Counted from the first letter of the stretch, positions 9,450 through 18,946 are shown. The stretch: DNA of 64,000 nucleotides from Lachnospiraceae bacterium (GCA_022792835.1 JAAWBT010000089.1:80831-144830), one strand, 5' to 3'. Program-made: numbers and translations. The notes: generated by a model not told the origin, from the sequence alone.

Positions 9450-10151
9450 ATGAAGAAGACCATCGGCATTATCGGGGGTATGGGCCCTCTGGCGACCAGC
9501 GACCTGTTCCGCAAGATTGTGGAGATTACGGATGCGAAAAGCGACCAGGAGCATGTCAGGGTCTGCATTGATAATAACACAGAGATTCCGGACCGGACGG
9601 CCGCCATTTTATCAGGCGGGAAGGACCCGGTTCCAGAGATGGCAAAGAGCGCCGTAAGGCTTGAAGGCATGGGAGCCAACGTGCTCATTATGCCCTGCAA
9701 CACAGCCCACTATTTTTATGACCGGCTTACCACCTTTGTGGATACCCCCTTTCTCAATATGATTGAGGAGACTGCAAAGGAGATGAAGAAGAAGGAAATT
9801 AAGAAGGCGGGGCTTTTGGCCACGGACGGGACTTGCCGGTCCGGCGTTTACAAAAAGGTGTTTGACGCCATGGGAATCGAGATGTGCGTGCCCTCCTCCA
9901 ACAGACAAAGATCGGTCATGGATGTGATTTATAAAGGCGTGAAGGCCGGGAATCTGTCCATTGACCTGACCGGATTTTATGAGGCGATGGAGGAACTGTT
10001 TGCAGACGGGGCCCAAACGCTGGTTCTAGGCTGCACGGAGCTTCCGGTGGCCTTTGACCTGTTCCATATAGACAGGCCAAATATTGACCCGACCCTTGTG
10101 CTGGCGAAATCCGCCCTGCGGTTTGTGGGCGCAAGGGTCAAGGGAGAATGA
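9450..10151 (+). CDS. Aspartate/glutamate racemase family protein
   Basis: The 233-residue protein opens with KKTIGIIGGMGPLATSDLF, the hallmark of the aspartate racemase family. The paired catalytic cysteines needed for cofactor-free two-base racemisation are present: Cys83 in MPCNTAH and Cys195 in LGCTELP. It likely interconverts D- and L-amino acids, aspartate or glutamate being usual. Flanked by an oxidoreductase module, an aminotransferase and a D-aminoacylase, it fits as the step converting a released D-amino acid to the L form for transamination. That link is inferred from position. Confidence 0.88.
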   Translation: MKKTIGIIGGMGPLATSDLFRKIVEITDAKSDQEHVRVCIDNNTEIPDRTAAILSGGKDPVPEMAKSAVRLEGMGANVLIMPCNTAHYFYDRLTTFVDTPFLNMIEETAKEMKKKEIKKAGLLATDGTCRSGVYKKVFDAMGIEMCVPSSNRQRSVMDVIYKGVKAGNLSIDLTGFYEAMEELFADGAQTLVLGCTELPVAFDLFHIDRPNIDPTLVLAKSALRFVGARVKGE

Positions 10152-10162
10152 GGAGGATTGCC

Positions 10163-11347
10163 ATGTTAAGCAAAATCGCCAGGAATATTACTCCTTCCGC
10201 CACCTGTGAGCTGGAAGGCGTTGTTGCCGACATGAAGGCGGCCGGTGTGGACGTGATCGGCATGAATGCCGGGGAGCCGGATTTTGACACACCAAAAAAC
10301 ATCAGGGAAATATGCAAGAAGGCTCTTGATGAAGGGAAGACCAGATATGTCAATGTGCCGGGAATCACGGTGCTCAGAGAGGCTGTCTGTGAGAAACTGA
10401 AGAAGGACAATAAAGTGGAATATACGCCGTCTCAGATCTGTGTGTCCACCGGAGCGAAACAGGCATTAAACAATGCGGTCATGGCTGTGGTCAATGCGGG
10501 GGACGAAGTTATTATTCCCATGCCCGGCTGGGTGAGCTATGTGGAGATCGTCAAGCTGGTGGGGGGCGTGCCGGTCTGCGTGGATACAAAAGAAGATTTC
10601 CAGCTGGATCTTGCTGCCATTGAGAAAGCCATTACGCCTAAAACAGCGGCCATTATGATCAACACGCCCAACAATCCCACAGGCGCGGTCTATACCAGGG
10701 AGAGTCTGGAAAAATTGGTGGAACTGGCCGTAAAACATGATTTTTATATCATTTCCGACGAGGTGTACGAGAAACTGATCTATAACGGAAAGGTTCATGA
10801 ATGTGTGGCTTCCTTCTCGGAGGAGGCTTACAACCATACGATTCTCATCAATGGCATGTCCAAGGCATTTGCCATGACTGGCTGGCGGTGCGGCTATACG
10901 GCGGCTCCAGCTGAGATCGCCGCCGGCATCAATGCCATCCAGGGCCATACCACTTCCAACGGGACCACTTTCGTCCAGTGGGCCTCCATAGAGGCCTTAA
11001 GGCATAACGACGAGAGCATAAAAGCCATGGTGGCAGAGTATGCCAGACGGAAGGATTATACCTATGGCCGCCTGACTGCCATGAAAGGGATCACCTGCGC
11101 CGACGTGGACGGGGCCTTCTATCTGCTCCCCGACGTGAGTTATTATTTCGGGAAAAAGTATGACGGAAAGGAAATCAAAGATTCCTTTGACTTTGCAGGC
11201 TATATTCTGGAGGAAGCTCATGTGGCCATTGTACCGGGCGGCGCCTTCAACGCGCCAAAGTGTGTGCGGATCGCCTACACCAATTCCATGGAGAAAATCA
11301 AAGAGGGCATGGATCGGATGGAGCGGGCGCTTTCCAGGCTGGGATAA
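10163..11347 (+). CDS. PLP-dependent class I aminotransferase
   Basis: This 394-residue fold-type I aminotransferase resembles the aspartate/aromatic (AspC, subgroup I-gamma) enzymes. Motifs include NAGEPDFDTP, NTPNNPTGAVY, ISDEVYEKL and NGMSKAFAMTGWR, where Lys234 forms the PLP Schiff base. AGGAGG (10151-10156) supports ATG 10163; an ATG at 10148 overlaps the racemase stop but is upstream of that site. It would turn an amino acid into the 2-oxoacid used by KorABCD. Substrate cannot be read from sequence. Confidence 0.9.
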   Translation: MLSKIARNITPSATCELEGVVADMKAAGVDVIGMNAGEPDFDTPKNIREICKKALDEGKTRYVNVPGITVLREAVCEKLKKDNKVEYTPSQICVSTGAKQALNNAVMAVVNAGDEVIIPMPGWVSYVEIVKLVGGVPVCVDTKEDFQLDLAAIEKAITPKTAAIMINTPNNPTGAVYTRESLEKLVELAVKHDFYIISDEVYEKLIYNGKVHECVASFSEEAYNHTILINGMSKAFAMTGWRCGYTAAPAEIAAGINAIQGHTTSNGTTFVQWASIEALRHNDESIKAMVAEYARRKDYTYGRLTAMKGITCADVDGAFYLLPDVSYYFGKKYDGKEIKDSFDFAGYILEEAHVAIVPGGAFNAPKCVRIAYTNSMEKIKEGMDRMERALSRLG

Positions 11348-11424
11348 AACAAAACAGCATATAACAGCGGCAGAAACATGCCTTTTCCAGACAGTGTCTT
11401 TTGCAGAAAGGTGGATTTGTAAAG

Positions 11425-13050
11425 ATGAGTAAAGAGTATTCTCTGTTAATTAAAAACGGCCGGATCATCGACGGGAACAATACACCTGCTTTTTCAGGGG
11501 ATGTTCTGGTAAAGGGGGACCGGATCGCAGAGGTCGGAGGGCCTTTTTCAGAGGAGCAGGCAGATGAGGTGATTGACGCTGCAGGAAATGTGGTGTCTCC
11601 AGGGCTGATCGACTCCCATTCCCATGGAGACCTGGATTTGTTAAAGAATCCCAGGCAGGATTTTGATCTGTGTCAGGGAGTGACCACGGAGATCGTTGGT
11701 TTGTGTGGACTTGGCTTTGTCCCTCTGGGGAAGGAACAGCTTGAGGAAAATATGAAATACAGCGCCGGCCTGTTTGGTTATGATCCGGCTCTGCTGGACT
11801 ATGATTTTTCATCTTTTGAGGGATATATGAAGGAAATCAGAGGGGCAGGGATCAATGTGGCCGTGGCGGCGACCCACAATGGGGCACGGATTGCGGCTTC
11901 CGGGTTTTATAACCGGGAAGAGGACAAAGAGCGCCGTCTTGGGGCCATGGGAGAGATCTTGGATGAGGCCATGGCGGCCGGCTGTATCGGAATGTCCACG
12001 GGACTTTCCTATTATCCCTGTGCCTGGGCTGATTTTGACGAGCTGGTTTTTCTGGCAAAGAGGCTGAAGGCCCATGACGGCGCCTTCCTGACCCATATCC
12101 GTTATCCGAAAAAAGGAGAGCCGGAGAGCGCCCTAAACGAGATCATCCGTGTGGGAGAAAAGAGTCAGGCCCGGATCCATATCCTGCATTACAGGACAAA
12201 ATATCCTTATGATTACGGCCATCCCAAACGTCTTCTGGGAAAGATCAAGGAAGCCAACAGCCGGGGCTGCGACATTACCCTGGAGACCCTTCCCTATCTG
12301 TCCGGAAGCACCTTCATCCACACGATCCTTCCTGGCTGGGCTGTGGAAGGCGGCCTTGAAAGGACGCTGGAAAATCTGAAGGATCCGGCGCTCAGGGCCC
12401 GTATTATAGAAGAGATGCAGTATCTTCTGGGAATCACGGTCATGGGCAACGGGAAGCCGCCCCGGTTTGGTCATGTGGGGGGCCGGCCGGAATACAGCGG
12501 AAGGCTGATCCGCGACGTCCAGGCGGAGCGGGGCCAGGAGCTTGGCGAGCTGCTTTTGGATCTTTTAGTGGAATCTGGGCTGGATATCAACTATGTGGGC
12601 AATGAGATGGAAGAGGACCCGGAGATTTCCCGCATCTTGATGGAGGATACCATGAGCCTCCTTGGGGACCCGCTGTATCTGTGCGGCGGGGATGCCATGC
12701 CTTACGGAGAATACCCCCATCCCCGCACCTGGGGATGTTATGCAAAGATGCTCCGTCTTTCCAGGGAAATGGGGATTCCGTTGGAGTCTGTGATCGCCAA
12801 GCTCACTTCCCATGTGTCAGATCGTTTCCGTCTGGATGACATTGGACGGCTGGAGCCTGGAAAACGTGCAGATATCATTATTTTTGATCCGGATAGGGTC
12901 ACGGACCGGTCCACCTTTGAGACGCCTGACCTTCCTGCCAGGGGGATGCGTTTTGTGATCGTGGGCGGAAAGGCTGCCCTGAAGGACGATGAGCCGACCG
13001 GGACGCTGAACGGAACAGTGATTCGGAAAACAGGATACGAAATGAAATAA
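11425..13050 (+). CDS. N-acyl-D-amino-acid deacylase family amidohydrolase
   Basis: The 541-residue protein is a metal-dependent amidohydrolase of the D-aminoacylase subfamily. It has the N-terminal beta-sandwich segment, the HxH metal motif at His65/His67 (IDSHSHGDLD), the STGLSY segment seen in this subfamily, a GDAMPYGEYPHPR region with the catalytic Asp, and a C-terminal GRLEPGKRADIIIFD closing motif. The expected reaction is hydrolysis of N-acyl-D-amino acids to acid plus D-amino acid. The start at 11425 follows AAAGGTGG. It is the last gene of the operon before a strong terminator, and is distant in sequence from the homologue at 26583. Confidence 0.85.
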   Translation: MSKEYSLLIKNGRIIDGNNTPAFSGDVLVKGDRIAEVGGPFSEEQADEVIDAAGNVVSPGLIDSHSHGDLDLLKNPRQDFDLCQGVTTEIVGLCGLGFVPLGKEQLEENMKYSAGLFGYDPALLDYDFSSFEGYMKEIRGAGINVAVAATHNGARIAASGFYNREEDKERRLGAMGEILDEAMAAGCIGMSTGLSYYPCAWADFDELVFLAKRLKAHDGAFLTHIRYPKKGEPESALNEIIRVGEKSQARIHILHYRTKYPYDYGHPKRLLGKIKEANSRGCDITLETLPYLSGSTFIHTILPGWAVEGGLERTLENLKDPALRARIIEEMQYLLGITVMGNGKPPRFGHVGGRPEYSGRLIRDVQAERGQELGELLLDLLVESGLDINYVGNEMEEDPEISRILMEDTMSLLGDPLYLCGGDAMPYGEYPHPRTWGCYAKMLRLSREMGIPLESVIAKLTSHVSDRFRLDDIGRLEPGKRADIIIFDPDRVTDRSTFETPDLPARGMRFVIVGGKAALKDDEPTGTLNGTVIRKTGYEMK

Positions 13051-13059
13051 GAGTTTGGC

Positions 13060-13097
13060 AAAGGCGCTATTCCTTGGAAGGGAATCGCGCCTTTTTT
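13060..13097 (+). terminator. Rho-independent terminator ending the oxidoreductase operon
   Basis: AAAGGCGC (13060-13067) pairs with GCGCCTTT (13087-13094), extended by TATTCC against GGAAT, and followed by a run of six T residues. It separates the catabolic operon from the downstream importer operon. Confidence 0.88.
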
Positions 13098-13151
13098 ATC
13101 ACATAGAAAATGGGCAGAAAATCCAGGAATTGGAAAAACTGCATAAATTTA

Positions 13152-13213
13152 TTGACAAATTAGAGAATCATATGGTAGACTTATACGTAACAGGCAGATA
13201 TATTGTATACAAT
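13152..13213 (+). promoter_or_regulatory. Promoter and operator of the Liv-type importer operon
   Basis: TTGACA (13152-13157) is followed after 18 bases by TAGACT (13176-13181), a moderate sigma-A promoter. About 20 bases downstream lies a perfect 12-base palindrome ATTGTATACAAT (13202-13213), of the type bound by FCD-family GntR regulators. It runs on into TATACAATCTACA (13206-13218), which nearly matches a sequence at 19705-19717. Confidence 0.65.
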
Positions 13214-13254
13214 CTACAATCAACAAGAATACTTGGAGACAGGGAGGGATCAGG

Positions 13255-14016
13255 ATGTTATCTGTGAATCAAGTAGCCATGCACTTTGGAGGCCTGGTAG
13301 CTCTGGACGGAGTTAACATGACGGTGAAAGACGGAGAGATCAGAGGCCTGATCGGACCGAACGGTTCGGGAAAGACGACACTGATCAATGTGATCACGGG
13401 ATTTTATGCTCCCACGAAAGGGACAGTGGAAATGGACGGCCAGGTGATTTCAGGCAAGACGCCGAATGCGGTCGCAAAAGCCGGACTGTGCAGGACCTTT
13501 CAGAACATTAATCTGTTTTCGGAAATGAGCGCCCTGGAAAATGTGGTGACTGCGGCGTGCACTCATCAGACAGTAAACTTGGGTTCCGCCATTTTCCAGA
13601 CAAAGGCGCTGAAAGCGCAGGAGAAAGAGTGCTATGACAAGGCGAGAGAACTTCTTTCCTTTGTGGGACTGGGAGGAAAGGAGGAGGTCAAGGCGACGAA
13701 CCTTCCCTACGGGCAGCAGAGGCTCTTGGAGATCGCAAGAGCTTTGGCGACGGAGCCGAAGCTTCTGCTTTTGGACGAGCCGGTGGCGGGCATGAACGAA
13801 CAGGAGAGCGACGAGGCGGCAAAGCTGGTACATAAGCTCAGGGAAAGCGGAAAAACCATTCTGCTGATTGAGCATCATATGAAATTTGTGATGTCCCTGT
13901 GCGACAGCCTGACTGTGCTCAATTATGGAAAGGTCATTGCGGAGGGAGTCCCCTCAGAAATCCAGAACAATGAGGACGTTATCAGCATTTATCTTGGCAA
14001 GAAAAGGGGGAAATAA
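13255..14016 (+). CDS. livG: Branched-chain amino-acid-type ABC importer ATPase, LivG family
   Basis: This 253-residue ATP-binding subunit has a Walker A motif GPNGSGKTT, the LivG-type signature LPYGQQRLLEIARAL, Walker B LLLLDEPVAGM and the switch histidine in LLIEHHM. It powers a HAAT-family importer with the LivF, LivH, LivM and binding-protein genes that follow. AGGGAGGG lies shortly before ATG 13255. HAAT importers carry branched-chain amino acids, but also amides, urea and short peptides, so the substrate here should be judged from the neighbouring deacylase and nitrilase genes. Confidence 0.92.
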   Translation: MLSVNQVAMHFGGLVALDGVNMTVKDGEIRGLIGPNGSGKTTLINVITGFYAPTKGTVEMDGQVISGKTPNAVAKAGLCRTFQNINLFSEMSALENVVTAACTHQTVNLGSAIFQTKALKAQEKECYDKARELLSFVGLGGKEEVKATNLPYGQQRLLEIARALATEPKLLLLDEPVAGMNEQESDEAAKLVHKLRESGKTILLIEHHMKFVMSLCDSLTVLNYGKVIAEGVPSEIQNNEDVISIYLGKKRGK

Positions 14017-14019
14017 GAC

Positions 14020-14727
14020 ATGTTGCGCATTGAGAACCTCAGCTGTCATTATGGTGTGATCCAGGCCCTCCATGAAGTCAGTATCCACATTGAGAAGAAA
14101 GGGATTTATGCGATTATCGGAGCCAACGGTGCGGGAAAGTCTTCTCTGATCAATGTACTCTCCGGCCTGGTTCCCGCGTCGTCGGGTAGGGTGATGTTCG
14201 AGGGAGTGGAGACCACAGATCTGGAGCCCCACGAGATCATAAAGACGGGGATTTCCGTGTGCCCGGAGGGCAGGAAGATCTTTAAGAGTGTTTCCGTCTA
14301 TGAAAATCTTCTGGCAGGGGCCTATATCATGAAAGATAAGGCCGAGATTCAGAAAAACGTGGAGATGGTCTACGAATTTTTCCCCAGGCTTTCGGAACGG
14401 AGGAAACAGCTTGCGGGAACCCTTTCTGGCGGGGAACAGCAGATGCTTGCCATCGGAAGAGCGCTCATGTCCAACCCAAAGCTGCTTCTTTTGGACGAGC
14501 CGTCCATGGGTCTGGCGCCCAATCTGATCGACTTTGTGTTTGACACGGTGGTGAAGATCTATGAGGAGAAAAAGCTGCCTTCCATTATCGTGGAGCAGAA
14601 TTCAGAGATGGCCCTTAGCATCGCTGATTATGCCTATGTCCTTGAGGTAGGGCATCTGACCATGGAGGGGACAGGGAAGGAGCTTCTGGCCAGTGACGAG
14701 GTACAGAAAAAGTATCTGGGCGCGTAA
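14020..14727 (+). CDS. livF: Branched-chain amino-acid-type ABC importer ATPase, LivF family
   Basis: The 235-residue second ATPase starts 4 bases after livG. It has GANGAGKSS, the LSGGEQQML signature and LLLLDEPSMGLAPN, plus the LivF-typical CPEGRKIF segment. It pairs with LivG as a heterodimer on the LivHM channel at the inner face of the membrane. Close packing indicates co-translation. Confidence 0.92.
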   Translation: MLRIENLSCHYGVIQALHEVSIHIEKKGIYAIIGANGAGKSSLINVLSGLVPASSGRVMFEGVETTDLEPHEIIKTGISVCPEGRKIFKSVSVYENLLAGAYIMKDKAEIQKNVEMVYEFFPRLSERRKQLAGTLSGGEQQMLAIGRALMSNPKLLLLDEPSMGLAPNLIDFVFDTVVKIYEEKKLPSIIVEQNSEMALSIADYAYVLEVGHLTMEGTGKELLASDEVQKKYLGA

Positions 14728-14801
14728 GGTTTGGCTGTCAGCTTCTTGGAGACTGGAGGCTTGCGGTGATAGAAAAAGAAAAAAGAACAGGAGGAACAGG
14801 T

Positions 14802-15950
14802 ATGAAGACGTTGAAAAAAGCAGGATGTCTGGCATTGGCCCTGTTGATGGGCATGTCCGTGATCGGAGGGTGCGGTTCTAAGAAGGATGACGTGATTCGC
14901 ATCGGGGCGGTCGGCCCGCTGACCGGGGACAGTTCCAACGGCGGAACGGATGAGCTGGAGGGAAAGCAGCTTGCCATCGAGGATTTTAATGCGGCAGGCG
15001 GGATCGACGGAAAGAAAGTGGAGCTGTATTCGGAGGACGACGCCTCTTCCGCTTCTCAGTCCGCGTCGGCCGTCACGAAGTTAATCAACCAGGACAAGGT
15101 GGTGGCGATCATCGGCGCCCACAACAGCGCCTGTACGCTGGCTGACCTGGAGGTAATCAACAAGTACAAGATTCCCATGATCACTCCCGGTTCTTCCGCA
15201 GAAACAGTACTGACTTCCGGGTGTGAGTGGATCTCCCGTTCTTTCCCCGGTGACGGCCTGCAGTGCTCTGCACTGATCAATTATATCACCACAACGGGAT
15301 CACCCAAAAAGATCGGCGTCATTTACTGCAATGACGATTTTGGCCAGGGCGGCTTAAATGCCATTTCCGCAGCGGCCGAGGCAAAGGGGCTTGAAGTGGT
15401 CTCCGAATCCTTTGCCAACGAAGACAAGGACATGACGACTCAGTTGAGCAAGTTGAAGAACGAGAACATTGACTGTCTGTTTATCTGGTGCCAGTATACG
15501 CCGGGCGCCCTGATCATGAAGCAGGCAAGAGGCCTTGACTGGGATGTCCAGTTCTACAGCGGTACGGGAACCATTCACGGAGACACGTTCTCTTTGTCCG
15601 ACGGAGCCTATGTGGGCTGCATCAATTCTGTGCCTTTCACTTCGGCCAGCACGGATCCCAAGGTACAGGATTTCGTGAAGCGTTATAAAGAGAAATTCGG
15701 TGAAGAACCTTCTCAGAATTCAGCCAGGGCCTATGACGCTATGATGATCCTTTTGAACGCCATTAAGACGGCAGGTTCCACGGATGCAGACAAGATCCAG
15801 GAGGCCATCCGCAACACAAAGGACTATGACGGGATGCAGGGGAACATTTCCATCGACCCGGCGACCGGAGAATACATCGGCGATGTGATGATCGTCCAGG
15901 CGGCAGAGGGAGATACCTGGGAGTATCTGGATTCCGCCTCCACCAACTGA
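14802..15950 (+). CDS. Lipoprotein substrate-binding protein of the Liv-type importer
   Basis: The 382-residue protein has a lipoprotein signal: KK near the start, a hydrophobic core and lipobox VIGGC with Cys24. The mature part begins IRIGAVGPLTGDSSNGG, as in LivJ/AmiC-type periplasmic-binding proteins, and contains AIIGAHNSACTLA and SGTGTIHGDTF. It should be tethered to the outer face of the membrane and deliver substrate to LivHM. The start at 14802 follows AGGAGGAACAGGT; an earlier ATG at 14766 would spoil the signal peptide. Ligand specificity cannot be called. Confidence 0.9.
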   Translation: MKTLKKAGCLALALLMGMSVIGGCGSKKDDVIRIGAVGPLTGDSSNGGTDELEGKQLAIEDFNAAGGIDGKKVELYSEDDASSASQSASAVTKLINQDKVVAIIGAHNSACTLADLEVINKYKIPMITPGSSAETVLTSGCEWISRSFPGDGLQCSALINYITTTGSPKKIGVIYCNDDFGQGGLNAISAAAEAKGLEVVSESFANEDKDMTTQLSKLKNENIDCLFIWCQYTPGALIMKQARGLDWDVQFYSGTGTIHGDTFSLSDGAYVGCINSVPFTSASTDPKVQDFVKRYKEKFGEEPSQNSARAYDAMMILLNAIKTAGSTDADKIQEAIRNTKDYDGMQGNISIDPATGEYIGDVMIVQAAEGDTWEYLDSASTN

Positions 15951-15975
15951 ACCGAATATGAAGGGGGAAAAGCAA

Positions 15976-16815
15976 ATGAAGGAAAAGGTGATAGTGGCGG
16001 CCGTTCAGATGGACATTGCGCTTTTTGACGAGGCGGCAAATTTAAAATATATGGAAGGGGCCATAAAAAGGGCGAAGGAAGAAAGGAACGCCGACCTGGT
16101 GGTGTTTCCGGAACTTTGCAACATCGGGTACATCCGTGAGAGAAACAAGGAGTTTGGCCATAATTACGTGATGGGGGCGGAAAAGATTCCGGGAGAATTT
16201 ACGGAGGCCCTTGGGGAGATGGCAAAAAAATATGACGTGTACATTATTTCCGGCATGACGGAGGCCCACCCGCAGATTCCGGCCACGCTGTATAATTCGG
16301 CGGTGCTTGTGGATCCCATGGGAAAGGTGGCTGGCGTGCACAGAAAGGTACATATTCCCGGGTATGAGAAGCATTATTTCATCCCGGCAAATACCAACGA
16401 CGTGTTCCATACGGACATCGGCGTCATCGGCGTGGGCATCTGCTACGACAACCAGTTCTCAGAGCTTACCAGGATCTATGCCCTTAAGGGAGCGGAGATT
16501 CTGGTGATGCTCTGGAACATGCCGCGGTTTTCCAATCAGCCGGAGATGCTTCACCGTTTAACCTCAGCGAGAGCCTTTGAGAACCGGATGTACGCCGTTT
16601 CCTGCAACCGCATCGGAGAGAATAGCGGGATGGAATTCTTCGGGCACAGTGCCATTGCGGATCCTCTGGGAGAGCTGATCGCCACGGCAGGGGAGGAGGA
16701 GATGATCCTTTACGGAGAGCTTTTAAGAACCATGCTCCTCACGGAGCGGGCGCAGATGCCGGTATTCAGGGACAGACGGCCGGATCTTTATGGAGAGCTT
16801 ACAAAGCCCCTGTAA
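15976..16815 (+). CDS. Nitrilase-superfamily carbon-nitrogen hydrolase
   Basis: The 279-residue enzyme has the Glu-Lys-Cys triad of the superfamily: Glu46 in VFPELCN, Lys124 in HRKVHIPG and Cys156 in GVGICYDNQF. Relatives hydrolyse amides, N-carbamoyl amino acids or N-carbamoylputrescine rather than true nitriles. It lies inside the importer operon between the binding protein and the permeases, which suggests that it acts on the imported compound, for example removing an amide or carbamoyl group. AAGGGGG at 15961-15967 supports ATG 15976; an upstream ATG at 15958 precedes that site. Confidence 0.85.
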   Translation: MKEKVIVAAVQMDIALFDEAANLKYMEGAIKRAKEERNADLVVFPELCNIGYIRERNKEFGHNYVMGAEKIPGEFTEALGEMAKKYDVYIISGMTEAHPQIPATLYNSAVLVDPMGKVAGVHRKVHIPGYEKHYFIPANTNDVFHTDIGVIGVGICYDNQFSELTRIYALKGAEILVMLWNMPRFSNQPEMLHRLTSARAFENRMYAVSCNRIGENSGMEFFGHSAIADPLGELIATAGEEEMILYGELLRTMLLTERAQMPVFRDRRPDLYGELTKPL

Positions 16816-16934
16816 ACCATAACGCCTGCTGCGGCAGAGATTTATACTCAAGAGCATACTCGTTTGCCAGATGATCTGGTGTCACGGTCGGATCATTTGG
16901 CTTACGGGTATAAGAACAAGGATGAGGTGAGATA

Positions 16935-17807
16935 ATGGAACTTTTGGGTTTACAGATTGTCAATGGAATTACAATTGGCATGATTTACGGTTTGGCCGCA
17001 CTGGGCTTTACCATGGTATTCAAGGCTCTGGGCTATCTGAATTTTTCACATTCCAACACGATCACCATCGGGGCCTTTGTAATCTATACGGTCGTCGTCA
17101 GCTTGAATATTCCTTTCCTGGCGGCAATGCCGGTGGTGATCCTGTTTATGCTGTTCTATGGGTTTATATTGGAAAAGGCGCTGTTTAAGCGGTTTCGGAA
17201 TGCGTCGGCGCTTACCTTTATGCTGGTTTCGATTTCTCTGTCCACGGTGGTGAGCAACGTCTGCCTGCTGGTATTCGGGCCACAGCCAAGGGCGCTGACC
17301 AATGTGTTCCCGGCGACCAGGTTAAACCTTGGAGGGGTATCGGTTCCCTTCAATAATGTGTGCATTTTTGTCATAGCCGTCGTGTTTCTGGTGGCGCTGC
17401 AGATGTTTTTCTCAAAGACCAAGTTCGGCCTTTCTTTAAGGCTGGCCTCTGAGGATCCTTCCACCGCCAGCCTGATGGGGATCAAGGTGTTTAACACCAG
17501 GGCGGCGACCTTTGCGATCACGGCGGCTCTGGGAGGCATCGCCGGCATGCTGGTATCTCCTCTTTATTCCGTCACCATTGAACTGGGGTCCTCCCTTGCC
17601 CTAAAGACCTTTATTTCGGCCGTAGTGGGCGGTTTGGGCAACTTTGTGGGAGCGGTGGTAGGAGGCATCCTGGTGGGCCTTACGGAGACGTTAGCTGCAA
17701 CCTACATTGCCTCCGCCTACAAGGATATGATCGTGTACGTGGCCGGCATCGTAGTTCTGGCCTTCTTCCCCTACGGGATTTTCCGTCGGGTGAAGACCAA
17801 GCATTGA
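16935..17807 (+). CDS. livH: Liv-type importer permease, LivH family
   Basis: This 290-residue integral membrane protein begins LLGLQIVNGITIGMIYGLAA, the usual LivH opening, and has GYLNFSHSN and the cytoplasmic coupling segment LRLASEDPSTASLMGI. About eight membrane segments are predicted by eye. It forms a channel with LivM. The 119-base gap after the nitrilase gene contains only a short palindrome (CCAGAT-G-ATCTGG, 16867-16879) and the ribosome site. Confidence 0.9.
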   Translation: MELLGLQIVNGITIGMIYGLAALGFTMVFKALGYLNFSHSNTITIGAFVIYTVVVSLNIPFLAAMPVVILFMLFYGFILEKALFKRFRNASALTFMLVSISLSTVVSNVCLLVFGPQPRALTNVFPATRLNLGGVSVPFNNVCIFVIAVVFLVALQMFFSKTKFGLSLRLASEDPSTASLMGIKVFNTRAATFAITAALGGIAGMLVSPLYSVTIELGSSLALKTFISAVVGGLGNFVGAVVGGILVGLTETLAATYIASAYKDMIVYVAGIVVLAFFPYGIFRRVKTKH

Positions 17808-17823
17808 GCAGGGAGGAAGGACG

Positions 17824-18852
17824 ATGAATGTGATCAAAACATACAGAAAACAGATTGCAATGGCGGCATTGCTGGCGCTCATGGTGTATCTTTCATTTAA
17901 CAGCTATTTTGTATTCGTCGGCATCAATGCCCTGATCAATGCCATTGCCGTGATGGGGATCGTGATCATTTCCGGCTATGCGAAGCAGCTTCACCTGGGA
18001 CAGTCGGCTTTCCTTGGGATCGGCGCCTATACTTCGGCCATTCTTATGACCAAGGCAGGCCTTAATTTCTGGCTGACCATTCCGGTGGCCATGGTGATTG
18101 CCGGAGTGTTCGGATGGATGCTTTCGATTCCGACGCTTAAGTTAAAAGGCGGCTCTTATCTGGCACTGGTGACACAGACCTTTGGCGAAATCATTTATGT
18201 ACTGCTTCTGAATCTGGAGTGGCTGACCAACGGCCCTTTCGGGATTTCAGGGATCAAGGCGCCCGCGATCGGCCCTCTGGATTTTACGGGACTCCAGCCT
18301 TATTTCTTCCTCTGCCTGGTAATTCTGGCGCTGGTGTATTTTGCGCTGCGCCGGATCGTCCGGGTAAAGTTCGGACGGTTCTTTATTTCCATCCGGGAGT
18401 CGGAAGAGGCCGCCCAGTCCATTGGGATCAATACGAGAAAGTATAAAATGATCGCCTTTGTGATCGCCACCTCCGTCGCAGGGCTGGCAGGAGTCCTCTA
18501 CGGTCCTTTTATCGGATACCTGAGCCCGGAGCAGTTTCGTTGGCAGCCTTCGTTGATCCTGGTGTCCATGGCGATTGTGGGCGGGCTTTCCAGCCTGGAG
18601 GGCGGGATCATCGGCGCGGTGATCTTAACCTTCCTCCCAGAACTTCTAAGGTCCACCGACCAGCTTAGAATGATCCTCTACGGCGTGATCGTGATCCTGA
18701 CCTTAGCTTTCCTGCCGGACGGCATTGTGTCTCTTTTCGGAAAGAAGCCGGCGGAAATGAAGAAGATGCTGGTTTCTCAGTGGGACATGCTTTCAGATAA
18801 GACCTTGAGAAAGAAAAGAAAAAAGGTAAAGATGGCCGGAAAGGCAAAATAA
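17824..18852 (+). CDS. livM: Liv-type importer permease, LivM family
   Basis: The 342-residue permease has many hydrophobic helices, the LivM-typical LHLGQSAFLGIGAYTSA and the coupling region IRESEEAAQSIGINTRKYK. A Lys/Arg-rich C-terminal tail (RKKRKKVKMAGKAK) is cytoplasmic. It begins 16 bases after livH behind AGGGAGGAAGG. It completes the importer. No clear terminator follows before the regulator gene. Confidence 0.9.
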   Translation: MNVIKTYRKQIAMAALLALMVYLSFNSYFVFVGINALINAIAVMGIVIISGYAKQLHLGQSAFLGIGAYTSAILMTKAGLNFWLTIPVAMVIAGVFGWMLSIPTLKLKGGSYLALVTQTFGEIIYVLLLNLEWLTNGPFGISGIKAPAIGPLDFTGLQPYFFLCLVILALVYFALRRIVRVKFGRFFISIRESEEAAQSIGINTRKYKMIAFVIATSVAGLAGVLYGPFIGYLSPEQFRWQPSLILVSMAIVGGLSSLEGGIIGAVILTFLPELLRSTDQLRMILYGVIVILTLAFLPDGIVSLFGKKPAEMKKMLVSQWDMLSDKTLRKKRKKVKMAGKAK

Positions 18853-18882
18853 TGTTATAAGATGTGGTTTCCCTCCTGCTCT

Positions 18883-18898
18883 TTGACAATTCTGTCAA
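18883..18898 (+). promoter_or_regulatory. Inverted repeat over a -35 box before the GntR gene
   Basis: TTGACA (18883-18888) and TGTCAA (18893-18898) form a perfect inverted repeat with a 4-base spacer. The first arm is a consensus -35 box; the corresponding -10 (TAAAAA at 18906, 17 bases away) is weak. This would be a natural site for autoregulation by the regulator encoded just downstream. Confidence 0.5.
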
Positions 18899-18946
18899 TT
18901 CGTGATAAAAATAATATAGAAGGTTATCGACGGGAGGAGGAGGGAA

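Noticed and set aside
13055..13267. Open frame of 70 codons between the D-aminoacylase and livG
   Set aside because: It runs through the terminator hairpin, the livG promoter and the operator, and overlaps the livG start.
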